Positions 23,891 to 35,537 are shown, counted from the stretch's first letter. The stretch: DNA of 64,000 nucleotides from Musa acuminata AAA Group (GCF_036884655.1 NC_088359.1:18542501-18606500); one strand, 5' to 3'. The notes: generated by a model from the letters alone, not told the origin. Numbers and translations: made by a program.

Positions 23891-26742
23891 TGCTTTTCAT
23901 AAAGCATTTTTCTTTTTTATTTAATTTTCTTGAAAATTACATGTTTAATAATTTTATAATGAAAATACAAACAATTAGGAATCATGCTTATCATTCTAGT
24001 AATTTTGAAAATAATCATGAAAATTGCATGTTTATGATAAACAAAATGATTTTGATTAAAAATACCGTATGAAATCATGCTATATGTGGATGAGAAGTAA
24101 TAATGTGTATCATGTTGATTTCCATTGTTATTTCTCGATTGAGTATATGAAATCATGTTTAATTTGAAGTTATGATTAATGAGTATATATTTTTGAAATT
24201 ATGTATGATGATTCTTGATATTTATGGATTATCGATTTTCATGATAATAACAGTGGCTTTAAAAAAAATTGATGCATGTTTTCATAAATGAAAAGGCATG
24301 CTAACATGAAATCGACCACTTAAAATGAAACACTTAAAAAGGGGGAAAATATATTATCAATGAAATCATGAATCTATTTATGTTATAAATTTTGTGAGCC
24401 ATAAAAATGATTTTGATGATTTAAATTTGAAATGAGTTTTATCAAAATCATGATCTTGATTTATCAAATTGAATGAAGTGAAAATGAATGATGATTTTTC
24501 TCTTGAATGATTGTGACTTGTATTCCTTGTATTCATGACATGATTTTTATGCAATTCTTTGTATTCATGAAATATTTATCTCATCACCCAATTATTTCTT
24601 TTCAATATTCCTCAAGTGATGATATGAATGCATGAGATATTCATGAATTTATTTTGATGTATGCAAATGAGAAGTTTCGATCATGCATGGTAGGATGCAA
24701 TGTGACAAATTAATACCATGATGATTTGAAATATTTATGATTTGGAATGATGCATATGCTTTTTATTATGATAATGTATGATGTGTATCATGAATGATTA
24801 AAAAAATTAAATAAATAAATATTTATATCATGTTAGATGGTTTTACATATTATGCATGATAAGCTATAGTGATGAGTGAAACAATGATTGAAATAATATG
24901 AATGATGATTTGGAATCATGCATATAATAATGAGTTTATATGTTTTGAAAATGTGCATGTTTTAATTTGAAAATATAATGATGCACAAATGAGATTGATA
25001 CTAACCTTTGTCATGATTTAAAAATTGATGTAAAGGGTTTTTTCCCTTCTTTTTGACAATGACAAAAGGGGAGATAGCTAGCTTGGACAATTAGAGAAAA
25101 AGCAAAAATTGCACTTCTCAAAAGAGAAGAAATTGCTATCTTGAACATCACCAAGAAGTGCTATCTTGCAAATCTCAAGAAACACAAATGCAATCATGCA
25201 AAATTTGTAATTTTGCACATCATTAAAATTTATGATGCTTTGGTGATTATGCATGTTCTAAAATATTATAAAATTCACTAGCTTGCATGATGTAGAACTT
25301 AGCAATATTGAACATCACCAAGGAATGCTATCTTGCCTATCTCAAGAAGCAAAAAGTTAACTTGCACATCTAGCAAAGCTTATATTTCAAGAAGCAAGAG
25401 TTGCTTTCTTGAACATCTCAAAATTGCTAGCTTGCGGGCCTTAAAATGTAGAAATTTTTTGCTAGCTTGTATATGGTAAACTTGCTATCATACTACCATG
25501 ATGATGAGCATGCCTTATCTTCATGATTATATTTGAAAAACTATGGCAAAAATATGTCCGAATGATTAAACGTGGTAAAATTATTTTTCGGACTTTTTTG
25601 ATTGAATGATCAAATCACTTGATTGCCATAATGATTTTACACAATTACTTGCCATGATTACATGTTGGAAATTTTGTGCTTGAATACAAAAATTTCCATG
25701 ATAATAAGCATGTTTTACCTTCATGATTATAATTGAATATCTCTAGTAAAACCCTGTCCGAATGTATGAAAGTGTCAAATTTCATTTTCGGATTTTCTTG
25801 ATCCTAACAATTGGATTTTCTTGATACATTATCCTCTTCCGAACTTAACAAGCATATGTCATATCAAGTTTAATTCACATCATTGATTTTTGACATATGG
25901 AATCATCTAGCAAATGCACTTATTATGTGAAAAATATTTTTCGAGAAATATATTTGATGATTCCCTCTTATAAAAGGAAGATATTTTTACATACAAGGAT
26001 TTGACTCACTTACATATCTTAATCCTTGCAAAAATGAAATGTGCTTTAATATCTTATCGATTTGAACTTCACATATGGCTTTCCTCCTTCATGTAAAAAG
26101 ATAACAAATAAAAAGGAAGAAGCAATAAAAGCTATCTCCATGTCATGTTTTCCTCGAGATGTTTGCATAATTGGTATCCTATCACTCACTGTTAGAAAAT
26201 GACATGAACCAACTTATGGCATCGCACTTATATTTAAAATTTGCTTATATCGTCCTCCTTGTTGTTGATGACAAAGGGGGAGAAATATATAAATTGATAC
26301 TATGAGTGCCATATTTGAAGAATATGAATAGATGTTATGAATGCCATATTATGATGAGATATCAAAAGCAGCATTCATATGAATAGGTGCTATGAATGTC
26401 ATATCATGTTAAGATATCAAGAACTTGAATCGTAATTTTACATGTTGATATCTTACCATTTGATGATAGCAAACTTGCATGATGATAACAATAGATATAA
26501 TGTTTTTCATGCAATGAGTTAAACTTATATCACAAACACTTGATTGTGGTATTTCTCCTTTTTGTTGATGACAAAGGGGGAGAAGTATGTTGATGACATG
26601 ATATGTTATGCATAAGTTTATGATGACATGTTGCTTGGATTTTTGAATCCAAGAGTTTCTATCAATATGGCATATTGATAGGGGGAGTTTGTTTAAACTC
26701 CGGGAGTTAAGTTTAACTCCGTCATCAAGTGGTTGTCATCAT
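23891..26742 (+). other. AT-rich interior of element G with repeated PPT-like sites and hairpin
   Basis: No credible gene. PPT-like runs lie at 24336-24346, 25064-25075, 26273-26283 and 26573-26583; the last two share TTGTTGATGAC directly upstream. Between 25080 and 25500, CAAGAAGC, TGCTATCTTG and GCTAGCTTG recur at irregular spacing. A perfect hairpin lies at 26660-26680, followed at once by GGGGGAGTTT. Two blocks (25500-25620 and 25660-25800) are diverged copies of each other, both containing TGTCCGAATG and a CATGATAA-AGCATG phrase. Confidence 0.7.
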
Positions 26743-26757
26743 AAAAAAGGGGGAGAT
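26743..26757 (+). other. Polypurine tract of element G
   Basis: AAAAAAGGGGGAGAT immediately before the 3' LTR. Confidence 0.88.
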
Positions 26758-28846
26758 TATTGAATCTCGTATTTTGATGATGAAACTACTTGATATATGT
26801 TTATGATTTAATCTGCGTTTTGAGTGACGCAGGATGCCTCGATCAGGATGAGACAATTAAAGCAGGAAAATCATGTTGTGCCGGAGGAACATGTCAGAAG
26901 ATTGGACGTCGGGCCGGTGGATCGGTCGACGTATCGACAGAAGGCTTCGGGCCGTGGACTCGGGCATCGGGCCAAGAAGAGCTGGTATTGTGCCAAGGAT
27001 ATCGGAGTTACGGAGTCAACTGGCCGATTGGGCAATAGGCTGCAGGAAAGGACGATGCGCCGAAGAATCGGACGAAGCGTCGAGGGACCAATGACATGCC
27101 GGACAACTTGGTTAATTGCTTAGGATTAATTGTCTCGATCGAAGTTTTTGTTTTACATGTGCAGGATTAACTACGATGAAAGTAAGACATGCAGCAGGAG
27201 TTGCGCCGGAGTCATGACAATGATCACGTTGGGAGTTCGAGAGCTCGACGGAAGTTCGGACAGTCGTCGGAGGTTCTGCGGGAACAAATCCGAGAAGTCC
27301 AGAAGCTTGCCAAAGGAGCTCGTCGGAACTTGCCAAGTGGATCGTCGCAAGTCCAGGAGTTTGCCGGAAGTCCGCAGGAGGATCACCGAGGGTTTGTCGG
27401 ATGATCGACGGAAGTTCGCCGGAAACTCGCTGGAAGAAGCGATTGACGCACCGGAGCAAGCTGCAGAATATGTCTTAGGAAATAATCATAGTTAGCACAT
27501 TGATTAAGTTAGAAATGGGAGGTGATCCCATTAGCTTAATCTTGGGGCAATTGGGCCCTTGAAAGAATCAAATTGGGCCGAATGGATTAACCCATTCGGA
27601 CCCTGATTGCTGTGGGAGGTGCAACCGCCCAAGCCAGGAGGTAGCACCGCCCAGGCTAAGTCTCCCAGCGAGACTGGGCGGTGCAACCGCCCCAGCCAAG
27701 AGGTGGCACCGCCCCGGGCTCAGTCTCCGAGCGAGACTGGGCGGTGCAACCTCTTCTGTCAAGAGGTAGCACCGCCAGAGCTCAAGTTTCGAGCTCTGCC
27801 AGGCGGTGCAACATCCCCAGTCAGGCGGTGCAACCGCCTGAGCTCGGTCTTTGAGCTCTGGCAGAGAGGTGCAACCACCCCTGACAGAGGTGGCACCGCC
27901 CAGAGGCTCAGTCTTCGAGCTTTGCCAGGCGGTGCAACCGCCCTAGTCAGGAGGTGCAACCGCCTGATCCCGGAATTCCGGGAATTGACAGATTTGAGCT
28001 CCAAATTTGAACTGGGTTGGGGCCTATAAATACCCCACCCATTTAGCACTGAAAGCACAGAACACACACTCGAAATATTGCTGTCTTTATGTGGTTCTTA
28101 GAGCTCAAAACTGCTAGTTCTCCTCTTTCTGTTCTTCAAAGTTTGAGTTGTAAAGAGAGGAGAGAAAACTTCTGTAAGGGTTGTCTCCTAAGCCCGTCAA
28201 AAGGAGTGAATCTGTAAGAGGGTGGTTGGCCTTCACCTATTGAAGGAAGGCCTCTAGTTGACGTCGGTGACCTCGTCGGTGGAGAAAGCCAAAAGTGGAG
28301 TAGGTCAAGATTGACCGAACCACTCTAAATCTCGGTTTGCATTTCCTTTGAGCATTTTACCTTCACTGCAAACTTCTCAATAGCTTACTGCCCTCTGCGA
28401 TTTTACGAACGAGTTTCAAGGTTCAGACATAAATCTGCGTTTAGACGTAAATCTGCGTTTAGACGTAAATATGCGTTTAGACGTAAATCTGATTTTTCGT
28501 ATGATCATCATATTGCAGATTGCGTTTACGTTTTGAGCTTTACCATAACTGCACACTGCCTTTATACTCCTGCTTAAACTACGTCTTATCTAATCAAGTG
28601 ATTTACGAATCAGCATTTAGACGTAAATCAGTTTCTTCGTACGAACGTCAGATTTCAGTTTGTGTCGATATTTTGGTTTTCATCATAGCTGCAAACTGCC
28701 TGCATAGATTGACTTTAACCTTGCTTAGTATCAACTTTCATACAGAAGTTGTTTTTATCGTTCGAACGCAGCTTTCGATTTTAATCGCTGAAAGTTTTCC
28801 GCTGCACTAATTCACCCCCCCCCTCTTAGTGCTCCCGATCCTAACA
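26758..28846 (+). repeat. 3' LTR of element G
   Basis: 2089 bp. The first bases are TATTGAATCTCG, a G-to-A change of the canonical TG terminus; it ends CCTAACA. TATA box at 28025-28032. It has extra palindrome and TTTAGACGTAAAT units relative to the 5' copy (around 27840-27900 and 28430-28495). Confidence 0.93.
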
Positions 28847-29154
28847 AACCATACGTCATGTTTGACTACCAAAGACAAGGTTCGAAAAAAAAAGATCATC
28901 AAGCCTTCCATTCAAAAGCCATGCATCATTATTAAGCATGATATTAAACTTCTCAATATTTTTATTAAGACATCAAGCATGGTTTCAATCAAAATCGTAA
29001 ATCATAAAAATACGCATTCTTACTTCTCAAGCACATACATAAGATTTATTTTTAACATTTTATTGCATTTTCATTTTTAAACATTAAATTATTAAACATG
29101 CAATTTTCAAGAAAATTAATCCTAAATTAAATTAAAAATAACTCATGAAAAGTA
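28847..29154 (-). other. Element F interior between G and the F gag
   Basis: About 300 bp of AT-rich noncoding interior that starts with the second AACCA copy. No gene seen. Confidence 0.7.
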
Positions 29155-30077
29155 TTATGTAATTTCGAAATAAATTAGGAGGATTTCGATTACCTCATTG
29201 TTGAAAGCGGTTAAGGCGTAGTTTGCCACCTCGCCTTTCTTGATTTTCTCCTCATCTTCGAAGGAGCTCGATTCATCCCAATTTGTGTTCTTCTTCTTGT
29301 GTTCAAAGCAAGTAGTTCCGTTCTTTTTGCTTTTTAATTTTTGTTTAATTTGTAATTTAAGTTCACCATCACTTGAGCTTATGCTCGAGTGGTCTTCATG
29401 TGTTCTATGTCCCAAATCCTTCATGTCCTTTGGAAGATTGTTCTCAAGTTCTCTTTTTGTCACATTGTTCATTTCGTAGGTTATTAAAGACCAAATAAGT
29501 TCTTCAAGAGGAAATGTTTTAAGGTCCTTGGCCTCTTGAATGGCCATAACTTTTGGATCCCAACTTTTAGGAAGGGATCTTAAGATTTTAGTTACAAGTT
29601 CAAAGTTAGAAAAATCTTTACCAAGAGCTTTGAGTTCATTGATGACATCCGTGAAACGGGTGTACATGTCTCCGATGGACTCGGTTTCATTCGGAAAAGT
29701 TTATAAGAGTGCACAAGAATGTTGATTTTGGACTCTTTCACTCGGCTAGTGCCTTCATGAGTGACCTCAAGAGTTCTCCAAATATCAAAAGTCGAACCAC
29801 AAATCGAAACGCAATTAAATTCATTTTTATCAAGTGCACAATATAAGGCATTCATAGCCTTTGCGTTTAAAGCAAAACCTTTCTTCTCTGATTCATCCCT
29901 CCCATTCGCTCATCAGAAGAGAAGATTTTTGAAATCCATTTTCGATAATATTCCAAAGCTCGAGATTTAATAAAAGTAAGAAAACTCTCATTCGAGTTTT
30001 CCAATAAGTGTAGTCCATCCCATTAAAAAGGGATGACGAATGAGAGAGTGACCCTCTTAAAAGTCGTAAAGAGCCAT
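29155..30077 (-). pseudogene. Element F shortened gag, frameshifted near its start
   Basis: The ATG at 30077 is followed by an early TAA and frameshifts in the first 40 codons, then the capsid region is split over two frames (29592-29855 and 29155-29667). The later frame is open to the family end LLIYFEIT-stop at 29155-29157. It has the same layout as in E and G: acidic serine stretch, TTCFEHKKK where the CCHC knuckle should be, WDESSS, then the early stop. F lacks the in-frame stops of E and G, which shows that these were lost independently and that the short form itself is ancestral. Confidence 0.82.
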
Positions 30078-30113
30078 TTCTATTTAGGTGTTAAACCAAA
30101 GTAGAAAACCATG

Positions 30114-30125
30114 GCTCTGATACCA
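30114..30125 (-). other. Primer binding site of element F
   Basis: TGGTATCAGAGC on the minus strand, two bases from the 5' LTR at 30128. Confidence 0.9.
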
Positions 30126-30543
30126 ACTGTTAGGATCGGAGCGGCACTAAGAGGGGGGGTGAATTAGTGCAGCGGATTAAAACTTGTATGTTTGAAAACG
30201 ATTTCTTAAATCCGTAGATATTTTAATTCAACAATGAGTAGCTCGAGTAAAGTGAGAAGATGAAAACCGAAAGCTTTGTTACTATGTAATAATGGTTTCA
30301 GAAAGATAAATACTCATTTTTTTTTTTGTAAGTAAAAGTAAATTGATTGTGTAAAGTTTCTACAAATAGCTTTATTTATACAAGTCATAGACAAAGTCAA
30401 GTAACTCATAGAGTGCGAATGTGATAGTTATGACTACACATGCTGTAGACTATAACTCCTAATTATAGTCAACATAGAAAATATTTATCCAGTTATATCA
30501 AAACTACTTGTGGGTACATTATTTGGCATCATTCCCAAGATCT

Positions 30544-33500
30544 TTAGCTAATAGCAAAATTAAATTTGATAAAAATATCTTTTTCTCTTCGGGTAAAGTG
30601 CTCGGTTTTGAGATCATGCTCCATACAGGATCTCGAGTCTCTAATAATCTCTTTCAAGAGTTGAGCATTGTTTGTGTGTTGACATTCAAAGATTCTATTA
30701 CATCTCTCCTTCCACATCCACCAAATAGCGCATCTGAAAGTAACCTTTGCCAGTTGTGTGAGAGGCTCTTTTCTTGAGAAACATTGCATGAGGTCGCCTA
30801 GTTCTTGGTGCAAGTTTGGTTGCGGCAGTCTATTGAGTTCAAATCGCTGGAGAATCTCCTTCCATATCCATTTTGTATAATCACAAGCAAAATAGAGGTG
30901 GTCAACAGTTTCTTCTTGTTGCATACAAAGGGAGCATCGGTTAACATGATAGATACCTCTTCTTTTCATATTGTCTATTGTAGGTAGTTTATTGAGAAGG
31001 GCCTGCTATGTACATAAGGAATGTCTTTGTGATCCCGATCGATCCCATGTCCAACTGCTTGGGACCCACTTGTTATTTCTTTGCCTAATTTGATTCCATG
31101 CGGATGTGGCACTAAATTTGCCATTGTCATGAGGCCAAATAAGTATATCTGAAGAGTTGTTCCTGATTGGGATAGCTATGATAGTCGGCCAAAGTGATAA
31201 CATTTCGGGAGAAATATGATTAGGGAGACACTAGGTACCGTTAGCAATGAACTCGGAAACCTTCCAATCTTTGGGAGCCTCAAGATCATTTCGTATTCTG
31301 TCGCCATATAATTGAAATATACTCTTCCCATTCACCCAAGGATCGTACCACATATTAGTACTAGTTCCAGAAGAGATTGCATAAGAAATGTGTTTGATTA
31401 GCCAATTTCTTGCCTTTAAAATTCCTTTCCAAGCTGTAGAGTGGTATGTTCTTGTTGAAATTTCCCAGATTGATTCCTTTGAAAGATACCTAGCAGAAAC
31501 CCATTGTGACCATAAGGAACATTTATTTTGCAAAAGATCCCACAATTGCTATACCAGGCATGTTTGATTTCAATCTTTAGTATTTCTCAAGTTTAGCCCC
31601 CCTTCCTCTTTCGGTTTGCAAATGCTATCCCAATTTACCATATGCATTGCCTTATCATTTGTGCCATTCCAGAAGAAGTTCATTAATAACCGTTCAATAT
31701 CTTGGAGAAGTCCAGCAGGCAGAAGAAATGCATTACACCAATATATAGAGTAGGAGTGCAATACTGAACGGATGAGTTCGAGTCGTCCTGCTTTTGATAG
31801 AAGCCTATTTTTCTAAGAAGAAATTATATTCTTTATTTTTTGCAGGATAGGCTGACAGTGGGTTTTGTGAATGCCTGTGGATATGAGTGGGAGACCCAAA
31901 TAAGGAACTGGCAGGCTTCCCTCACTAACCCCCAAAGTTTGTGCAATAAAGACCTTATCCTCAACGTAAGGGCTCATATATACTTTACTTTTCATATGAT
32001 TTAACTGAAGTCCAAAAACCATACCAAAGTCATTCATAATAGTAGTCAGGTTCTTTACTGAAGTTAGATCATTTTGGAGAAAGATAAGTAAATAGTCTGC
32101 AAATGTTATGTGTGATATATGAATAGAACCAGCAAAGGGTACCTTAATGTTGCCATTTAAGACTGCGTGTTCCAACATACAGCTAAGTCCTTCCATCGCA
32201 ATAGTAAAGAGATACGGAGAGAGTGGATCACCTTGTCGGATGCCATTCGTGCTCCCAAAAAAACCAATAGGTGAGCCATTAAAGAGTATCGAAAACTTTG
32301 AAGTTTCCAGGCAAGATTGAATCCAATTAACCCATTGCTGTGGGAAGTTCATATCGAGGAGCATCTTATAGATAAATTTCCTATTAACTGAATCAAAGGC
32401 TTTCCGTAAATCAGCTTTAAAACAGATTTTTGTCCCTCTTGCTTTTGAGTGCAAATCTTTGACCAAGTCATTAGCAAGCAAAATGTTATGATGTATACTT
32501 CTCCCTTTGATGAAAGCAGCTTGATTTGGGCTAATGATCTTGTGTATTACCTTTTGCATTCTATTTGCCAATACTTTGGAGATGATCTTATAAATAAAGT
32601 TGCATAATGATATGGGTCGATAGTCCTATAGTGAATCAGCCCCTGCATTCTTCGGAATTAAAGAAATAAAAGTGCAATTCATCTCTCTAAGAATATGACC
32701 TGAAGAGAAAAAATGTTGGCAAGCCTTGATCACATCATTTCCAATAATAGACCAAGCAGTTTGGTAAAATTCAGCTGGAAATCCATCTGGACCTGGGCTT
32801 TTGTGCTTTGGTGACTTAAAGGCAACACATACAATTTCGTCATCTGTAATTGGGGCATTGAGGATTGAAATAGCTTCCGAATCAAGTTTTCTAGTCGGCT
32901 CCACATGAATGTTATTAGGTTTCCCAGCTTGATTGAGTAAGGAATAAAAAATTTGCTCCGTGTGTGCTTTAACCTCATCTAAATTCTCAATAAGATTTTC
33001 ATCTTTGTCTCTGGATTTGCTGATACGGTTAACAGCCCTTCTAGTAGCAATTGAAGCATAGAAAAATTTAGTATTGGAATCCCCTAGTGTAAGCCAATGC
33101 TGACGAGACTTCTGCTTTGCAAAACTTTCCTCCTGTTTTAAGGCTTGCATGAAGTTATTTCTGGCTTCTGTCTCTTTGTAGATAATATTCTCATCATTTG
33201 GCTGAAGTTGCAGCTCATGTTGCAATGACATTAGTTCCTTTCTGCAAAATTGAACTCTAGTGGTAATATTGCTAAAGGTATTTGTATTCCACTCCTTTAG
33301 TGCTGCTTTACAGGCTTTGAGCTTTTGACATAAGATGTAAGGGGGGGATCCATGCACATTAACATTCCAAGCAGATTTGATAACATCAAGAAATTGAGGA
33401 TGAGTACTCCACATGTTAAAGAATCTAAACGGCTTTTTGTCTCTTGGTGTCACTTTGTCTGCGTGTATATACATTAAAGAATGGTTAGAAAACAAAGGAG

Positions 33501-33627
33501 CACCATACTCAAGAAGTGAATCTGGGTAAACTGTTAACCATTCATGATTAATCAAACACCTATCAAGTCGAGCCATTATTTTCCTGTTAGCAGCACCTTG
33601 ATTACTCCAGGAGAGCCAATTACCCAC
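30544..33627 (-). pseudogene. LINE H ORF2 remnant: endonuclease end, reverse transcriptase, zinc-binding domain
   Basis: Reading on the minus strand: GNWLSWSNQG and RLDRCLINHEW (end of the endonuclease domain, near 33620-33540), a linker, SPGPDGFPAEFYQ (near 32800), a TAG stop at 32626-32628 directly before DYRPISLCN, then AAFIKGRSI, KADLRKAFDSVN and GIRQGDPLSPYLF of the L1 reverse transcriptase. The catalytic FADD box reads FADY: codon 32092-32094 is TAT in place of GAT. Further stops and shifts break the thumb and connector region (31813, 31570, 31231, 31006). The C-terminal CxxC...HLxxxC zinc-binding domain (zf-RVT) is open at 30544-30969. It is dead several times over. Confidence 0.9.
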
Positions 33628-33628
33628 A

Positions 33629-33823
33629 GATTATATATGCTTTAAACAGTATGCAAGAAAGAAATACTCTTTGGTCTGACCTGACTAATATTGTAAATGG
33701 CTGTCTCAATGCATCTTGGATTGTTCTTGGAGACTTTAATACTGTTCGGTACACAAATGAAAAAGAGGGGGGTAGACAACTTTCAGAAAGCCAGTTTCAA
33801 AGTTTTAATGATTACATTGATAC
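33629..33823 (+). pseudogene. LINE H endonuclease segment, inverted relative to the body
   Basis: Plus-strand frame 33651 onward contains ASWIVLGDFN, the conserved endonuclease motif of plant L1 elements, and continues to FNDYID at the right end. In an uninverted element this part lies just upstream of GNWLSWSNQG, which is on the minus strand directly to the left. The open frame beyond 33823 is element F LTR sequence and not part of the LINE. Confidence 0.85.
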
Positions 33824-35208
33824 TAAATACTCATACATTCAAGGGACACACCAATTTAAAGTGGTTCGGTCAAAATGACCTACATCCACTTGCGAAGCCT
33901 TCTTCGATGAGACTCCCAACTTCCACTAGCAAATCACTTTGAAGGGGAAGTACAAATACCCCTCTTATAACCTTTTACAAGTGGTTCACACTCTTACAAA
34001 TTTTTAAGGAGAAGGAAGGAGGTGAACACTCAAGCAATTGAAAATAAGACTTGCTAAAGACTTTGCTAAGGTTTTTTCTCAATCTATTGCTTCTCAAAAA
34101 GTTGTATTCTCTGTTGAGAATTGTGGGGTATTTATAGACCCCAAGGGGATTCAAATTTGAGCTCCAAATTTGAATTCTCTTGGATTCTTGAAGCTGGCAG
34201 TGCCATCACCTGTCGGTGGCGGTGCCATCGCCTATCAATATCACATTGATCGTTTACTGGCGGTGCCACCGCTTGACCATTCGGGTGTTGGGTGGTGCTA
34301 TCGCCCAGTCCAGCGGTACCACCACCTGGTCCTACGGGTCACTAGATGGGCTTCAAATCTAGCCCAAACTAGGTAATATTGGGCCTAGTTGGCCCCTAAC
34401 CAGGATATAGGATTATCCCTTAATCCTAACCCTAATTACATGCAAACTACGCAACTGAAAACATAGTCCTAAGTAAAATTTCAACTGGCAAACGTCGAGT
34501 CTCGTTTCGGCGAGCTTTCCTGCGATCTTCCGGTAGACTTCCGATACACCCTCGGATTTCTTCCGGTGGACTCCCAACATACTTCTGATCTTGTGGTGAG
34601 TTCAGCGAGTAGCTGAGCCTTCTCAGTGATCTCCACAAACCTTCGACGATCTCTTCAGTGGACTTCCGAAATCTCCAACAAGTCCCCGATTTCTTCTCGA
34701 TTGGTTCCGACAACATCTCCGATGAATCTTCGGACTCTCGAACACCCATCGAACTTGACTTCGGTAGACTTACTTTATGTCTTCAAGCTATCGTAGTTAA
34801 TCCTGCACATGGAAAACAAAAGTTCGATCTAGACAATTACTCCTAAGTAATTAATCAAGTTGTCCAGCATGTCATTGGTCCCTCGACGCTTCATTCGATT
34901 CTTCGACGCATCGTCATCTCTTGCGGCCTATTGCCCAATCGACCAGTTGACTCCGCAACTCCGATATCCTTGGCACAATACCCGCTCTTCTTGGCTCGAT
35001 GCCCGAATCCACAGCCCGAAGCCTTCTATTGATACGTCGATCGATCCACCGGCCTGACGTCCAATCTTCTGACATCTTCCTCCGGCACAACATGATTTTC
35101 TAGCTTTAATTGTCTCATCTTGAATGAAGCATCCTACGTCACTTAAAACGTAGATTAAATCATAAACACATAGTAAGTGGTTTCATCATCAAAATACGAG
35201 ATTCAATA

Positions 35209-35537
35209 CTTTGTTGGTGCTGTAGTGGTTGTCATATGCTGTCACGTGGATAGTGCTGAAATGTACCATATCATTCTTCCCCCCCCCAAAGAGGCATGCG
35301 CCGGGTTCCTCTGAGAGGGGCTCGATGCATAGTGTGATGCCTCTTATTAACCGGGACGATCATTGTGCTGGGATTAGTGGTTCGGTCATTGGTTGGTCAT
35401 GGACTTGCTACTTGGTGCTGAACAGGTTGAGGACGAGTCGCCCGGGGGCGGGGCCGATCGATCTGTACATCTCGAATATAGGTTGGTTGAATGATGCTAT
35501 CTGAACACCTAAGTGGCCGAAGGATGCTGCTCGAGTG
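35209..35537. other. Unassigned DNA right of element F
   Basis: Continuation of the pre-insertion sequence that ends at 7132. It is GC-richer than its surroundings, with a C run at 35280-35288. The plus-strand open frame 35229-35504 resembles nothing I know. No gene is supported. Confidence 0.5.

Larger units (their letters stand above)
20885..28846 (+). mobile_element. Element G: complete non-autonomous Sirevirus-type element
   Basis: 7962 bp, plus strand, inserted into F in the opposite orientation, with perfect target duplication AACCA (20880-20884 and 28847-28851). 5' LTR 20885-22916, primer site 22919-22930, shortened gag 22967-23890, AT-rich interior, polypurine tract 26743-26757 and 3' LTR 26758-28846. 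No pol. The LTRs differ by few substitutions in the parts I compared, so it is fairly young. Confidence 0.95.
30317..33823 (-). mobile_element. Element H: L1-type LINE, 5'-truncated with 5' inversion
   Basis: 3507 bp between perfect 10-bp target duplications TAAATACTCA (30307-30316 and 33824-33833). The body is on the minus strand: its 3' end is a run of about 13 T on the plus strand at 30317, that is a poly(A) tail. Then come a 3' untranslated region (to 30543), the C-terminal zinc-binding domain, reverse transcriptase and the end of the endonuclease domain. The last 195 or so bases (about 33629-33823) encode the adjacent endonuclease part on the opposite strand, the signature of 5' inversion during target-primed reverse transcription. 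Confidence 0.93.
7133..35208 (-). mobile_element. Element F: non-autonomous Sirevirus-type (Ty1/copia) element, opened by three later insertions
   Basis: 3' LTR 7133-8757 and 5' LTR 30128-30316 plus 33834-35208 flank an interior split by element E (11534-20229) and element G (20885-28846); the 5' LTR is split by LINE H. Without these it is about 7.9 kb. It has the tRNA-Met primer site (30114-30125), a shortened gag (29155-30077) and the polypurine tract (8758-8771). No protease, integrase, reverse transcriptase or RNase H sequence is present in 8758-11533, 20230-20884 or 28847-29154. Flanking TTTTG and CTTTG are the presumed target duplication, with one mismatch. As host of three insertions it is the oldest element of this block. 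Confidence 0.88.
30128..35208 (-). repeat. 5' LTR of element F, split by LINE H
   Basis: LTR sequence occupies 30128-30316 and 33834-35208, 1564 bp in total against 1625 bp for the 3' LTR. The uninterrupted 3' copy (near 7312-7345) shows that the LINE entered at TAAATACTCA. TATA box 34129-34136 (minus), GC palindromes 34195-34330, CGGAAGTTCG-type block 34490-34760. The outer end reads GATTCAATA in place of GATTCAACA. Confidence 0.9.

Noticed and set aside
11534..28846. E and G as the two ends of one large inverted element
   Set aside because: Each has its own pair of LTRs in direct orientation and its own perfect target duplication (AAATT and AACCA).
30114..30125. Part of a tRNA gene (TGGTATCAGAGC occurs many times)
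   Set aside because: It always lies 2 bp inside an LTR; these are primer binding sites. No cloverleaf around them.
35229..35504. Plus-strand ORF of 91 codons right of F
   Set aside because: No recognisable domain and no sign of gene structure.
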